The notes beneath the pieces were generated by a model. The model worked only from the letters and a program-made list of their open reading frames with translations, made no database searches and was not told the origin of the DNA. From Demequina iriomotensis (lineage in GTDB: Bacteria > Actinomycetota > Actinomycetes > Actinomycetales > Demequinaceae), in contig NZ_BBME01000009.1 in the NCBI RefSeq assembly GCF_000971395.1, positions 671,730-735,729 on the forward strand: a stretch of 64,000 nt of DNA. Direction: 5' to 3'. The position numbers and the translations under genes are program-made. Positions 19,001 to 26,146 of the stretch are shown in pieces. Numbering within the stretch: the first letter of the stretch is position 1; the number at the start of each line of letters is the position of its first letter.

Positions 19001-19329
19001 CCCGGACGCCCAGCCACATCGAGGTCGACGTCGAGGTGCCGATCGGGGGCGTCACCATCCGCTCGCGCATCGACGCGGTGTTCCCCGCCGGTGCGGGTCT
19101 CGAGCGGGTCACCGTGGTCGACTGGAAGTCGGGGTCGGCGCCGCGCGACCCGGACGAGCGCGCGTCGCGCGAGGTGCAGCTCGCCGTGTACCGGCTCGCG
19201 TGGTCGGAGTGGACCGGTGTGCCGCTCGACCAGGTCGACGCGGCCTTCCACTACGTGCGGGACGATGCCACGGTGCGCCCGGAGCGGCTGCTCACGCGCG
19301 ACGAGATCGAGGCGCTGCTCGCGCCGTGA
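16072..19329 (+). CDS. adnB: AdnB subunit of the AdnAB helicase-nuclease
   Basis: 1085 residues, starting in the ATGA overlap with adnA. An intact UvrD/Rep-type motor carries AGAGSGKTE (Walker A, 54-62), ILLDEFQDTSPGQ (motif II), GDPNQAIYGFRGA (motif III), VHAAKGLEWDVV and LFYVAVTRARSH (motif VI). A C-terminal PD-(D/E)XK nuclease shows RGSLLHAWIEAQ and VVDWKSG. It lacks the four-cysteine cluster of AdnA. In mycobacteria AdnB is the lead motor of the heterodimer that unwinds and degrades broken DNA ends. The stop lies six bases from the convergent phosphotransferase stop, leaving no room for a separate terminator. Confidence 0.9.
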   Translation: MSEASAPMDAMDEGLVRGEARDARALAALVTGRPPTPEQEEVIGAGLEPMLVVAGAGSGKTETLSLRIVYLLDHAEELFGTAISPDEILCLTFTRKAAAEIAARAEDRIATAFGSDPSRPPASVSTYNAYSAQLVAEHGLRLGIDPDATTLTAAALWQLASDVVGTWTGPLDTDAAVSTVTASIARLAGQLRDHDVAPGALREWAVAAQAALEELPKNAGDRAPGPLTTRTGSANDHAKRIAKLRTLAAVAELVEEFQRRKHEASQLDFADQVAFAARLSRLDAVQAVERGRYRAILLDEFQDTSPGQLRLFARLFGADHHVMAVGDPNQAIYGFRGASESALPMFVAEFAHGREVRQASLSVSWRNEGAVLDVANAAAAPLREASRVPVLPLRSRAAYLGTSEPARLAPGVDNLVAADQPGEADAAVAWLVARRAELAGEEPLPTAAVLCRRRAQFAPVVEALVRAGIDYEVVGLGGLVDTPEVSDLVALLEIAHDPSRGDSAMRLLTSERVALGVRDLAALHDWSRELAGPRDARDTEASLVDALATPPPAGWVSTDGRALSEAAHARIVRLQRAVTAVRTRTYLSLPELILAAERAWGLDIEAAVARPDGRAARNVDAFVDAARQFASAAERATLGAFLAWLEAARSEEGGLELPVKDPEPGAVQVLTVHAAKGLEWDVVAVPGLVDGHFPSVGEPSSRRPYYTDGGWRGKGVELPYELRLDREDLPHWDWRGAADHGTLADSVEEFEKACGLHRVAEERRLFYVAVTRARSHVLLSASWRAGGVTIRTPSVYLRELVELGMLSDSGWEPRPEDGSAVEVEPVRAAWPPAPTPAQLERRVLAQDVEAALAARSAGAGGEERPWEELPLGREIAAMLEERRERESGIGDVAMPAHLSTSALVALRRDREAFTAQLRRPLPAQPTTAAQRGSLLHAWIEAQYGHVPLLSVDDLGPGEDEADIEALTAAFSQSAWASRTPSHIEVDVEVPIGGVTIRSRIDAVFPAGAGLERVTVVDWKSGSAPRDPDERASREVQLAVYRLAWSEWTGVPLDQVDAAFHYVRDDATVRPERLLTRDEIEALLAP

Positions 19330-19335
19330 CGCGGG

Positions 19336-20289
19336 TCAGGCGTCCTGGGCGTCGCCGTCCGGGTCGGAGGCCTCCTCGAACAGCATGGCCTCGAGATCCG
19401 CGAGCATGCCCTCGCCGTCGGCGACGATGTCCGCGTTGTCGGTGCGCACGCCGTACATGAGCCACCGCATCAGCGCCATCTCGGAGGCGAGCCGCGCGCG
19501 GTCCAGCAGGTGGGGGTCGCGCAGCTCGCGCCGGCGCCCGTGATAGGCCTCCACCACGGAGTCGAGCACGTCGTCGGGCGCGGAGGCGACCAGCCATGCG
19601 AGGTCGTCCGCCGGGTCCGCGACGCGCGCGTCCATCCAGTCGACGATCCCGACCACGGAGCCGTCCGCGACGAACACCTGGTGCTCGCCCATGTCGCCGT
19701 GCACCACCGTGGGGTCGAACCTCCACCACGCGACGTTCTCGAGCTGGCGCTCCCAGCGGTCCGCGAGGCGCGGCGGCACCTTGCCCGTCTGGATGCCCGC
19801 ATCGAGCTCGGCGAGGCGGCGCGCGCGGTACTCCTCGGGCGAGTACGAGGGCAGCCCCTGGTCCTCGACCACGGCCGCCGGGAGCTCGTGGATCTCGGCG
19901 ATCGCACGGCCCACGGCCGCGGCTAGCCCGGGTCCCGGCTGCAGGCCGGCGAGCATGAGCTGCGCGCCTCGCACCTCGGTGTAGACGATCGCGCGGCCCT
20001 CGTCGCCGCCGAGCTCCGCGGCCCCCATCGGGTGCGGCACCTCGAACGACACGATCCCGGCCTCGTGCGCGCGCTTGAGCGCGCCGAGCAGCCCCTTCTC
20101 GGCCTCGAGAGCGGCGCCGGCGGCGGCCCGCTTGGGTGCGCGCACGATCCACCGGCGACCCGTCGAGTCCTTGACGACGACGACCTCGAAGTCGGCGTCG
20201 GTGTGAGGGCTGCGGAGCACGTCGTACACGTCGAGCCCGGGCACGGCGACGGACGCCAGGGCGGCAAGCGCGAGCGGTGAACGTGGCAC
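19336..20289 (-). CDS. APH/macrolide-kinase-like phosphotransferase
   Basis: 317 residues from the GTG at 20289, placed by a TACCGT box exactly six bases upstream (leaderless). The fold is that of aminoglycoside/macrolide phosphotransferases: a VVVVKDSTGRRWIVRAPKR strand segment, the catalytic loop VVHGDMGEHQVFV, and the metal motif GIVDWMDA. The loop residue that is usually Asn (or His in macrolide kinases) is Gln here. The protein is therefore kinase-like, but substrate and activity are uncertain. Calling it a resistance gene is not justified, since a homologue at this position near adnAB and nudC is common in related actinobacteria (from memory). Confidence 0.75.
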   Translation of the reverse strand: MPRSPLALAALASVAVPGLDVYDVLRSPHTDADFEVVVVKDSTGRRWIVRAPKRAAAGAALEAEKGLLGALKRAHEAGIVSFEVPHPMGAAELGGDEGRAIVYTEVRGAQLMLAGLQPGPGLAAAVGRAIAEIHELPAAVVEDQGLPSYSPEEYRARRLAELDAGIQTGKVPPRLADRWERQLENVAWWRFDPTVVHGDMGEHQVFVADGSVVGIVDWMDARVADPADDLAWLVASAPDDVLDSVVEAYHGRRRELRDPHLLDRARLASEMALMRWLMYGVRTDNADIVADGEGMLADLEAMLFEEASDPDGDAQDA

Positions 20290-20295
20290 AGGCTC

Positions 20296-20301
20296 ACGGT
20301 A
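20296..20301 (-). promoter_or_regulatory. -10 box of the phosphotransferase gene
   Basis: On the minus strand TACCGT lies six bases before the GTG at 20289, with no Shine-Dalgarno sequence; leaderless transcription expected. Confidence 0.55.
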
Positions 20302-20361
20302 GAGCCAACCGAGGCGGCGCGCCACGCTCCACGCCGCGAGGGCCAGGGACGATGCCCGCGG

Positions 20362-20427
20362 TGAGCCGCGTCCGCGCCGCTCGCCGACCCGCGATGAGCC
20401 GCGTCCGTGCCGCTCGCCGACTCGCGA
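20362..20427. repeat. Two tandem 33-bp repeats in an intergenic region
   Basis: The 33-base unit beginning TGAGCCGCGTCCG occurs at 20362-20394 and 20395-20427 with two mismatches. The rest of the 333-base gap between the divergent phosphotransferase and nudC genes (20290-20622) has no convincing gene. It contains one dispersed-motif variant (GGACGATGCC at 20347) and an imperfect inverted repeat (CCCATTCGC... at 20472-20489 against ...GAATGGG at 20529-20546), with a tight GGCGGGAG/CTCCCGCC palindrome at 20489-20505 inside it. Confidence 0.75.
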
Positions 20428-20610
20428 TGCCCCATGGCGCGCACCAGCCGCGGGGAACCGACCGTGAGCGCCCCATTCGCGAGGGCGGGGCGGGAGCCTC
20501 CCGCCGCCCGCCGACCGCCCGCTTCCGGCCCGCCTCCCCGAATGGGTCATCCATGGTCGGATCCGCGCCGCGCCTGTCTCGCATGGGGCGGCCCTAGACG
20601 CCACGCGCAG

Positions 20611-20616
20611 TACGGT
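20611..20616 (+). promoter_or_regulatory. -10 box of the nudC gene
   Basis: TACGGT lies exactly six bases before the GTG at 20623; no ribosome-binding sequence is present. Leaderless start inferred. Confidence 0.55.
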
Positions 20617-20622
20617 GACCGG

Positions 20623-21549
20623 GTGAGGAACCCCTGGCCGCTCGACCTGCCCAGCCGCATCGATCGCGCCGCCGAGCGCCGCGACCTCGTGGATCTCGAG
20701 GACTGTGACGCGATCGTGGTGCGCGACGGTCGTGTCCTGACCGCCGACGGCAGGCTCGTCGAGCTCGCACCCGCGGCTCAGCCCTCCGCCGCCCTGCGGA
20801 TCTACCTGGGTCGCGACGGCGACCGGGACCTCGTCGCGCTCGTCCCGGAGGACGCCGCGTTCGGCGCCGACCCCGACGGCATCGGCGGCGAGCGCCTGCG
20901 CGGGCTCCGCGACCTCCTCGCGGGCTTCTGGGACCGGGGCGCGAACGGCGAGCGCGATCACGAGCTCGCCACCACGGCCGTCGCGATCGCGAACTGGCAC
21001 GCGAGCCACCCCCGCTGCGCGCTGTGCGGCGAGCCCACCGTGCCCGCGCAGGGCGGATGGGTGCGCCGCTGCGAGCGCGACGAGCGCGAGCACTATCCGC
21101 GCACGGATCCCGCGATCATCGTCGCCATCACCGATCCGGCCGACCGCCTGCTCATCGCGCACGCGACACCGTGGTCGCCGCGTCGCTTCTCCCACCTGGC
21201 GGGCTACGTCGAGCCGGGGGAGACCTTCGAGCAGGCCGTCCACCGCGAGGTGCGCGAGGAGGCGAGCCTGCCGCTCACGCGCCTCGAGTACCTCGGTTCG
21301 CAGGCGTGGCCGTTCCCGGCGTCGGTGATGGTCGCGTTCCGCGCGGTGTGCGAGCAGCCCCAGGCGCTCGCGCTCGACATGGACGAGATCTCCGAGGCGC
21401 GGTTCGTCTCGCGCGCCGAGATCGCCGAGCTGGTCGCGAGCGGCGAGGTGGTCCTCGCGCCCAAGGGATCGGTCGCGCGACGCATGCTCGAGGACTGGTA
21501 CGGCGGCGACCTGCCCGAGCGGCGCCCCGACACCAGCGTCGACGTCTAG
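20623..21549 (+). CDS. nudC: NAD(H) pyrophosphatase NudC (Nudix hydrolase)
   Basis: 308 residues from a leaderless GTG. An N-terminal NudC-like domain is followed by a zinc-ribbon segment, CALCGEPT...RRCERDEREHYPR. The Nudix box runs GYVEPGETFEQAVHREVREEA, with the NudC marker SQAWPFPASVM about 20 residues after it. NudC hydrolyses NADH and removes NAD caps from RNA. Only three of the usual four zinc cysteines are present (CERD instead of CxxC), which I recall as common in actinobacterial members. uvrD2 follows 88 bases downstream, as in mycobacteria. Confidence 0.92.
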   Translation: MRNPWPLDLPSRIDRAAERRDLVDLEDCDAIVVRDGRVLTADGRLVELAPAAQPSAALRIYLGRDGDRDLVALVPEDAAFGADPDGIGGERLRGLRDLLAGFWDRGANGERDHELATTAVAIANWHASHPRCALCGEPTVPAQGGWVRRCERDEREHYPRTDPAIIVAITDPADRLLIAHATPWSPRRFSHLAGYVEPGETFEQAVHREVREEASLPLTRLEYLGSQAWPFPASVMVAFRAVCEQPQALALDMDEISEARFVSRAEIAELVASGEVVLAPKGSVARRMLEDWYGGDLPERRPDTSVDV

Positions 21550-21637
21550 CGCGAGGCGCGACCCTCCCCGGAGCGCATCGTCCACAGGCGGCGCCAGCCG
21601 CACCGCGCTGTCGGCCCCGGCTGACACAATGGCGGCG

Positions 21638-23620
21638 ATGTCAGCAGACCAGATCCTCGACGCCCTCGACCCCGAGCAGCGGGAGGTCGCCACCGCGCTC
21701 CACGGTCCCGTCGCCGTGCTCGCCGGCGCCGGCACGGGCAAGACGCGCGCGATCACGCATCGCATCGCGTACGGGGTGCGCGTCAACGCGTACAACCCCC
21801 AGTCGGTGCTCGCGGTGACGTTCACGGCGCGCGCCGCGGGGGAGATGCGGACGCGCCTCAGGGGCCTCGGCGTCACGGGCGTGCAGGCGCGCACCTTCCA
21901 CGCCGCCGCGCTGCGCCAGCTCAGCTACTTCTGGCCGCAGGTGATCGGCGGCCAGGTGCCCGAGCTGGTCAAGCAGAAGGCGCCCCTCGTGGGCCGCGCC
22001 GCGCGCGACGCCGGTCTCAGCCCCGACCGGCTCACGGTGCGCGACCTCGCCGCGGAGATCGAGTGGGCGAAGGTGTCGCTGGTCGATCCGGCGGACTACG
22101 CGGCACGGATCGCGCGGCTCGGCCGCCCGTCGCCCGCGAACCTGCCTGCGAGCCAGGTCGCCGACGTCATGCGCGCCTACGAGGACGCGAAGACCAACGC
22201 CGTGGTGCTCGACTTCGAGGACATCCTGCTCATGCTCGCGGACATGGTGGGCCGCCATCCCGAGGTGGGCGATCAGATCCGCCGGCAGTACCGCCACTTC
22301 GTGGTCGACGAGTACCAGGACGTCTCGCCCCTCCAGCAGTTCGTGCTCGAGCAGTGGCTGGGCGGCCGCCGCGAGCTCTGCGTGGTCGGCGATCCCGCGC
22401 AGACCATCTACTCGTTCGCGGGGGCGAGCCCCGAGCACCTGCTCCGGTTCGCCCGCACCTACCCCGACGCGACGCAGGTGCGCCTGGTGCGCGACTACCG
22501 CTCCACGCCGCAGGTGGTGCGGCTCGCCAACGAGCTCATGCGCAAGCGCGGCTCCGCGGGCACCGGCGTCGAGCTCGTCGCGCAGCGACCGTCCGGCCCG
22601 GCGCCCGACTACCGCGCGTACGACGACGACGAGGCGGAGGCGCACGGCGTGGTCGCCGCCATCGAACGGCTCATCGCGACGGGCGTCCCGCCGCGCGAGG
22701 TCGCGGTGCTGTACCGCGTCAACAGCCAGTCGGAGGCGATCGAGGAGGCGCTCGCGGAGCGCGGCATCGGCTACCTGGTCCGCGGCGGCCAGCGGTTCTT
22801 CGACCGCGAGGAGGTGCGCAAGGCCATCGTCCTGCTGCGCGGCGCCGCGGTCGCGGCGGACGATCGGCCGCTCGGCGAGCAGGTCCGCGACGCGCTCGCC
22901 AGCGCCGGCTGGTCCGAGGAGCCGCCCGCCGCGCGCGGCGCCGTGCGCGAGCGCTGGGACGCGCTCCAGGCGCTCGTCAACCTCGCCGACGACCTCGCCG
23001 CCGACACGGGTGGCGCGGCGACGATGCGGGACTACGTCGAGCACCTCGTCGAGAGGGCGCAGGCGCAGCACGCGCCCGCGGTCGAGGGCGTCACCCTCAC
23101 CTCGATGCACGCCGCCAAGGGCCTCGAGTGGGACGCCGTGTTCATCGTCGGCTGCTCGGAGGGCCTGCTCCCCATCACGCACGCGGAGACCGACGAGCAG
23201 CTCGAGGAGGAGAAGCGCCTGCTCTACGTCTCGGTCACCCGTGCCCGCGAGCACCTCGCGCTGAGCTTCGCGCGTGCGCGCAAGGCGGGCGGCAAGGCCA
23301 CGCGCAAGCGCACGCGGTTCCTCGAGCAGCAGTGGCCGGACGCGAGGCCCATGCGCACCGCGCGCAGGCCCACGTCGGAGAAGCTGGCCGACCTCGGCCC
23401 GGAGGCGTTGCGCCTGTACGACACCCTCAAGCAGTGGCGCCTCGCGCTCGCGCAGGAGACCTCGAAGCCCGCCTTCACGGTGCTCACAGACGTCTCCCTG
23501 GTCGAGATCGCGCGCGACCGGCCCGCGACTCTCGGAGAGCTCGCGCGGGTCAGCGGCGTGGGCGCCTCGAAGCTCGACAAGTACGGGCTGCAGATCCTCG
23601 AGATCGTCAACGAGCACTAG
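21638..23620 (+). CDS. uvrD2: UvrD2-type superfamily I DNA helicase
   Basis: 660 residues from the ATG at 21638; an ATG three codons earlier overlaps the probable -10 (CACAAT, 21625-21630), so the later start is preferred. Motifs: GAGTGKT (30-36), VVDEYQDVSPLQQ, GDPAQTIYSFAGA, MHAAKGLEWDAVF and LYVSVTRAREHLA. The C-terminal 80 residues form an HRDC domain (...RLALAQET...LGELARVSGVGASKLDKYG). That domain identifies UvrD2 rather than UvrD1/PcrA. It is a 3'-5' DNA helicase in repair or replication. Its TAG stop overlaps the stop of the convergent gene on the palindrome CTAG. Confidence 0.9.
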   Translation: MSADQILDALDPEQREVATALHGPVAVLAGAGTGKTRAITHRIAYGVRVNAYNPQSVLAVTFTARAAGEMRTRLRGLGVTGVQARTFHAAALRQLSYFWPQVIGGQVPELVKQKAPLVGRAARDAGLSPDRLTVRDLAAEIEWAKVSLVDPADYAARIARLGRPSPANLPASQVADVMRAYEDAKTNAVVLDFEDILLMLADMVGRHPEVGDQIRRQYRHFVVDEYQDVSPLQQFVLEQWLGGRRELCVVGDPAQTIYSFAGASPEHLLRFARTYPDATQVRLVRDYRSTPQVVRLANELMRKRGSAGTGVELVAQRPSGPAPDYRAYDDDEAEAHGVVAAIERLIATGVPPREVAVLYRVNSQSEAIEEALAERGIGYLVRGGQRFFDREEVRKAIVLLRGAAVAADDRPLGEQVRDALASAGWSEEPPAARGAVRERWDALQALVNLADDLAADTGGAATMRDYVEHLVERAQAQHAPAVEGVTLTSMHAAKGLEWDAVFIVGCSEGLLPITHAETDEQLEEEKRLLYVSVTRAREHLALSFARARKAGGKATRKRTRFLEQQWPDARPMRTARRPTSEKLADLGPEALRLYDTLKQWRLALAQETSKPAFTVLTDVSLVEIARDRPATLGELARVSGVGASKLDKYGLQILEIVNEH

Positions 23621-24585
23621 CCTCGCGCGGAGCGGAGCACCTCGGCGACGGGCGAGTCGGCGGGCACGGCGATGCGTCCCGTCCACGCGCCGGCGTGCAG
23701 CGCGACCTCGGCCGCACCTTCGTAGCGCGGATGGTCCGTCACCTCGATGCGGTCGAGGCCGCCGAGCCCGACGGTGAGCCGCGAGGCCGAGTGCACGGGC
23801 GCCGAGCCGCGCGTCATCCACGCATGGCGGCCCAGCAGCTCGAGCGCGGTCGCGTCGCCTCCCAGCACGGCGCCCTGCACCACCATCGGCGACCAGGCGT
23901 GACCGAGCCGCCGCACCGCGCCCGCGAGCCCTCCTCCCGTCGGCGCGACGGTCCTGCGCGCGTGGCACGCCCACGCCGTGACGGCGGGATGCGCGGCGAT
24001 CACGTCGCGCAGGTCCGCGGTGAGCGCGAGGTCCCCGCCAGTCTCCAACGCGGCGAGATCCGCGACGTGCTCCGGCGCCGTCCACGCGAGCGAGCCGCGG
24101 GCCGCGCCGGCTCGAGGAGGAGCGAACGCGGCCCGCAGCACGGTGGTGAGCCGCCCGAGGCCGGCGCGCGCCGAGCCGCTGTAGCGGAAGTCGATGGTGC
24201 GGCCGTCGCGCGTGTGCACGGCGTAGCGGCCACGGAGCAGGTTGACCGAGTCCTCGATCGCGACCACGTCGCCGAGCGGGACGCGGGTCGCGGTGAAGCC
24301 GCGCGGCGGCGCCGCGCGACGGGGCCCCGCATCGTGCCCGTCGCGGCTCAGCAGCGTGAGCCCCGCGTCGTGGACCGCGAGGACGTGGTCGTAGAGGTCC
24401 ATGTCGGGCGTCGCGTCGCGGCGCGCGATGTTCCGCGGGACCTTGAGCGCCAGGCGCGCGGTGGCGAGATCGAGCGGGTGGTCGCGGAACAGGCGGGGGA
24501 GGTCGTCGGGCGCGGTCACGACGTCGATCCAGGGCCCGAACCGTGCGTACTCGGAGTCCGGGTCGTACCGGTCAGTCGCGGTCAT
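23617..24585 (-). CDS. Hypothetical protein, co-transcribed with MarR regulator
   Basis: 322 residues that I do not recognise. The N-terminus is hydrophilic (DPDSEYARFGPWIDVV). The middle contains a PH-like or beta-rich stretch (VPLGDVVAIEDSVNLLRGRYAVHTRDGRTIDFRYSG). No membrane helix or signal peptide is evident and no catalytic motif stands out. Its start overlaps the 3' end of the MarR gene by 14 bases, so the two are translated from one mRNA and the MarR protein probably controls it. It converges on uvrD2, sharing the CTAG stop overlap. Confidence 0.7.
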   Translation of the reverse strand: MTATDRYDPDSEYARFGPWIDVVTAPDDLPRLFRDHPLDLATARLALKVPRNIARRDATPDMDLYDHVLAVHDAGLTLLSRDGHDAGPRRAAPPRGFTATRVPLGDVVAIEDSVNLLRGRYAVHTRDGRTIDFRYSGSARAGLGRLTTVLRAAFAPPRAGAARGSLAWTAPEHVADLAALETGGDLALTADLRDVIAAHPAVTAWACHARRTVAPTGGGLAGAVRRLGHAWSPMVVQGAVLGGDATALELLGRHAWMTRGSAPVHSASRLTVGLGGLDRIEVTDHPRYEGAAEVALHAGAWTGRIAVPADSPVAEVLRSARG

Positions 24586-25033
24586 GGTCGCCGATCCTCC
24601 TCAGCGCGTCGACGAGCGTGGCCAGCGCGGACGGGTCGAGACGGTCGAGGACGTAGCGCCGCGCGCCCGCCGTGTGGACGGGAGACGCCTGGGCGAGCCG
24701 CTCGCGTCCGGGATCCGTGAGCAGCGCGTCCTGTCCGCGCCCGTCCTCGGCGCTGCGCCGGCGCGCGGCCAGGCCCTTGTCCTCGAGGAGCCGCATCACG
24801 CGGGTCACCGCGCCGAGGGTGAGGCCGGTGCGCCGCGCGAGAGCGCCCACGCGCAGCATGTGCCCCGGCGCGCCCGCGAGGTGCATGAGCACGTGGTACT
24901 CGCTCAGCGACACCCCTGCCGCCCGGCCGAGGTCGGCGGTGAAGTCGCGCGGGAGCGTGAGCGCGATGCGGGCGAGCTCCTGGAGGAGCGCGTCCTCCAG
25001 GTCCGTCAGCGGGGCAACGGACGTCGGTGTCAT
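24572..25033 (-). CDS. MarR-family transcriptional regulator
   Basis: 153 residues. A winged helix-turn-helix occupies about 45-110: LSEYHVLMHLAGAPGHMLRVGALARRTGLTLGAVTRVMRLLEDKGLAARR, with the basic wing RRRSAEDGRGQDALLT. This is the pattern of MarR proteins that bind palindromes as dimers and respond to small aromatic or oxidant signals. On the coding strand TAAAGT lies six bases before the ATG, overlapping the palindrome AAAGTACTTT, so the gene is probably leaderless and autoregulated. It is followed by an overlapping hypothetical gene. Confidence 0.88.
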   Translation of the reverse strand: MTPTSVAPLTDLEDALLQELARIALTLPRDFTADLGRAAGVSLSEYHVLMHLAGAPGHMLRVGALARRTGLTLGAVTRVMRLLEDKGLAARRRSAEDGRGQDALLTDPGRERLAQASPVHTAGARRYVLDRLDPSALATLVDALRRIGDHDRD

Positions 25034-25034
25034 G

Positions 25035-25050
25035 AAAGTACTTTAGAGGT
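25035..25050. promoter_or_regulatory. Candidate MarR operator and -10 region
   Basis: AAAGTACTTT (25035-25044) is a perfect 10-bp palindrome in an unusually A+T-rich spot, immediately before the marR ATG and overlapping its -10 box (TAAAGT on the minus strand). It also overlaps the stop codon of the upstream ThiF-like gene. Confidence 0.55.
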
Positions 25051-25735
25051 AAATCACTTCGGCGCGCGCCCCGCACCCGCACGCGGGATGCGGTGGAGCC
25101 GGCACGATGCGGGGAAGGCCGCTCTCGACGCGCCACGCCGGAGCGGGCTCGCCGGCCAGCAGCGTCGCGATCGCCGCGACGGCGAGGGCGGCGGCCGTCG
25201 AGGACGTGAGCGGGTCGGGGGGAGGCGGCCACGACTCGCACTGACGGGCGAGCACGGGCCACGCCGCATCGTCGTCGGTGAGCGCGAGGTCGCGGCATCG
25301 CAGGCACGCTGTCGCGCCCGGCAGGACGGGCAGGACCGTCGCGCCGCGCTCGTCGGCGAGCACCGCGGCATGGGGCCCGCCCAGCGTCAGCGCGTGGCTC
25401 ACGTCGGGGGCGAGCGCGCCGTAGGCGACCGCCACCTCGGCGTCGACGAGCCGGGACCCGTCGAGCCGCACGGGCGTGCCGGGAGCGATCGACGAGAGCA
25501 GCCGCGATGCGGAGCGCGCGAGCGAGGCGGGCTCGCCGGGGGCGGGGACGAGGCTCACCGACGCCGCACCCGCGCGCGCGGCGCCCTCCGCGGCGGCGAC
25601 CCCGCCGGCGGAGAGGCCCCGGATGCGCACGTGGCGACCAGCGAGCAAGGGCCCCGCACCCGTCGCCGGGAGCAGGCCCGCCTGCTCCGTGCCGTCCCCG
25701 CGCCACAGCGACGGCGGGGCCGGCGCATCGTCCAT
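25043..25735 (-). CDS. ThiF/E1-like protein lacking its N-terminal adenylation region
   Basis: 230 residues from the ATG at 25735; a longer in-frame start at 25798 lies in the terminator stem and is rejected. The last 120 residues resemble the C-terminal half of ThiF/HesA-type proteins and of cyclodehydratase leader-binding proteins: LPVLPGATACLRCRDLALTDDDAAWPVLARQ, then CGCG near the end. CxxC (144-147) and CxC (219-221) could bind zinc. The N-terminal nucleotide-binding GxGxxG and catalytic residues of a full E1-like enzyme are not visible. A similar gene (Rv3196 in M. tuberculosis, from memory) sits at the same place next to uvrD2. Function unknown. Confidence 0.6.
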   Translation of the reverse strand: MDDAPAPPSLWRGDGTEQAGLLPATGAGPLLAGRHVRIRGLSAGGVAAAEGAARAGAASVSLVPAPGEPASLARSASRLLSSIAPGTPVRLDGSRLVDAEVAVAYGALAPDVSHALTLGGPHAAVLADERGATVLPVLPGATACLRCRDLALTDDDAAWPVLARQCESWPPPPDPLTSSTAAALAVAAIATLLAGEPAPAWRVESGLPRIVPAPPHPACGCGARAEVIYL

Positions 25736-25797
25736 GCGCTCACGGTCGCACGCCGGGACGGCGCCGGGGGCGTTGTCCACACCCGCCCGGAGACGCA

Positions 25798-25830
25798 CGA
25801 AGGGCCGGCCCCAGGGGGACCGGCCCTTCG
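25798..25830 (-). terminator. Terminator after the small zinc-ribbon gene
   Basis: CGAAGGGCCGG (25798-25808) pairs with CCGGCCCTTCG (25820-25830), between the ThiF-like gene start and the DUF5679 stop. It ends the DUF5679 transcript. Confidence 0.8.
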
Positions 25831-25846
25831 CGGAGCTCTGCTGGCT

Positions 25847-26005
25847 TTACGCCTTGCCGAGGATGCGGTTCAGCTTGGTGCCGCACACCGGGCAGGTGGC
25901 CTTCGCCATGCGACGGCCGTTCTCCGAGACGACGACGTCGCCCTCGGTCTCGCGCTTCTCCTTGCACTTCACGCAGTAGAACTCGCCCGAGTACTTGTCA
26001 GCCAT
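25847..26005 (-). CDS. DUF5679 small zinc-ribbon protein
   Basis: 52 residues from the ATG at 26005, six bases after GGAGA. Two CxxC knuckles, YCVKCKEKRE and ATCPVCGTKL, are about 25 residues apart, and the C-terminus is basic (NRILGKA). It is almost entirely one zinc ribbon, matching the DUF5679 family of short actinobacterial proteins, which are likely to contact nucleic acid or a larger complex. No function is known. It is followed by a strong terminator, so it is probably well expressed and monocistronic. Confidence 0.8.
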   Translation of the reverse strand: MADKYSGEFYCVKCKEKRETEGDVVVSENGRRMAKATCPVCGTKLNRILGKA

Positions 26006-26146
26006 TCGGCTCTCCTTCTCTCCTTGGCGCGGCGGAACGCGCCGCACGTGTGCAGGCCGCGGGGGCCCTTGGTCCCCCAGCGTAGACGCGAAGGCACGAA
26101 AATCTCCCATCGGTGGGCAGGTGTCGCGCCGTGGTCCGTGAGTACC

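Noticed and set aside
19336..20289. Calling the phosphotransferase an antibiotic resistance gene
   Set aside because: The catalytic-loop Asn is replaced by Gln and the gene sits in a conserved housekeeping block with no sign of transfer.
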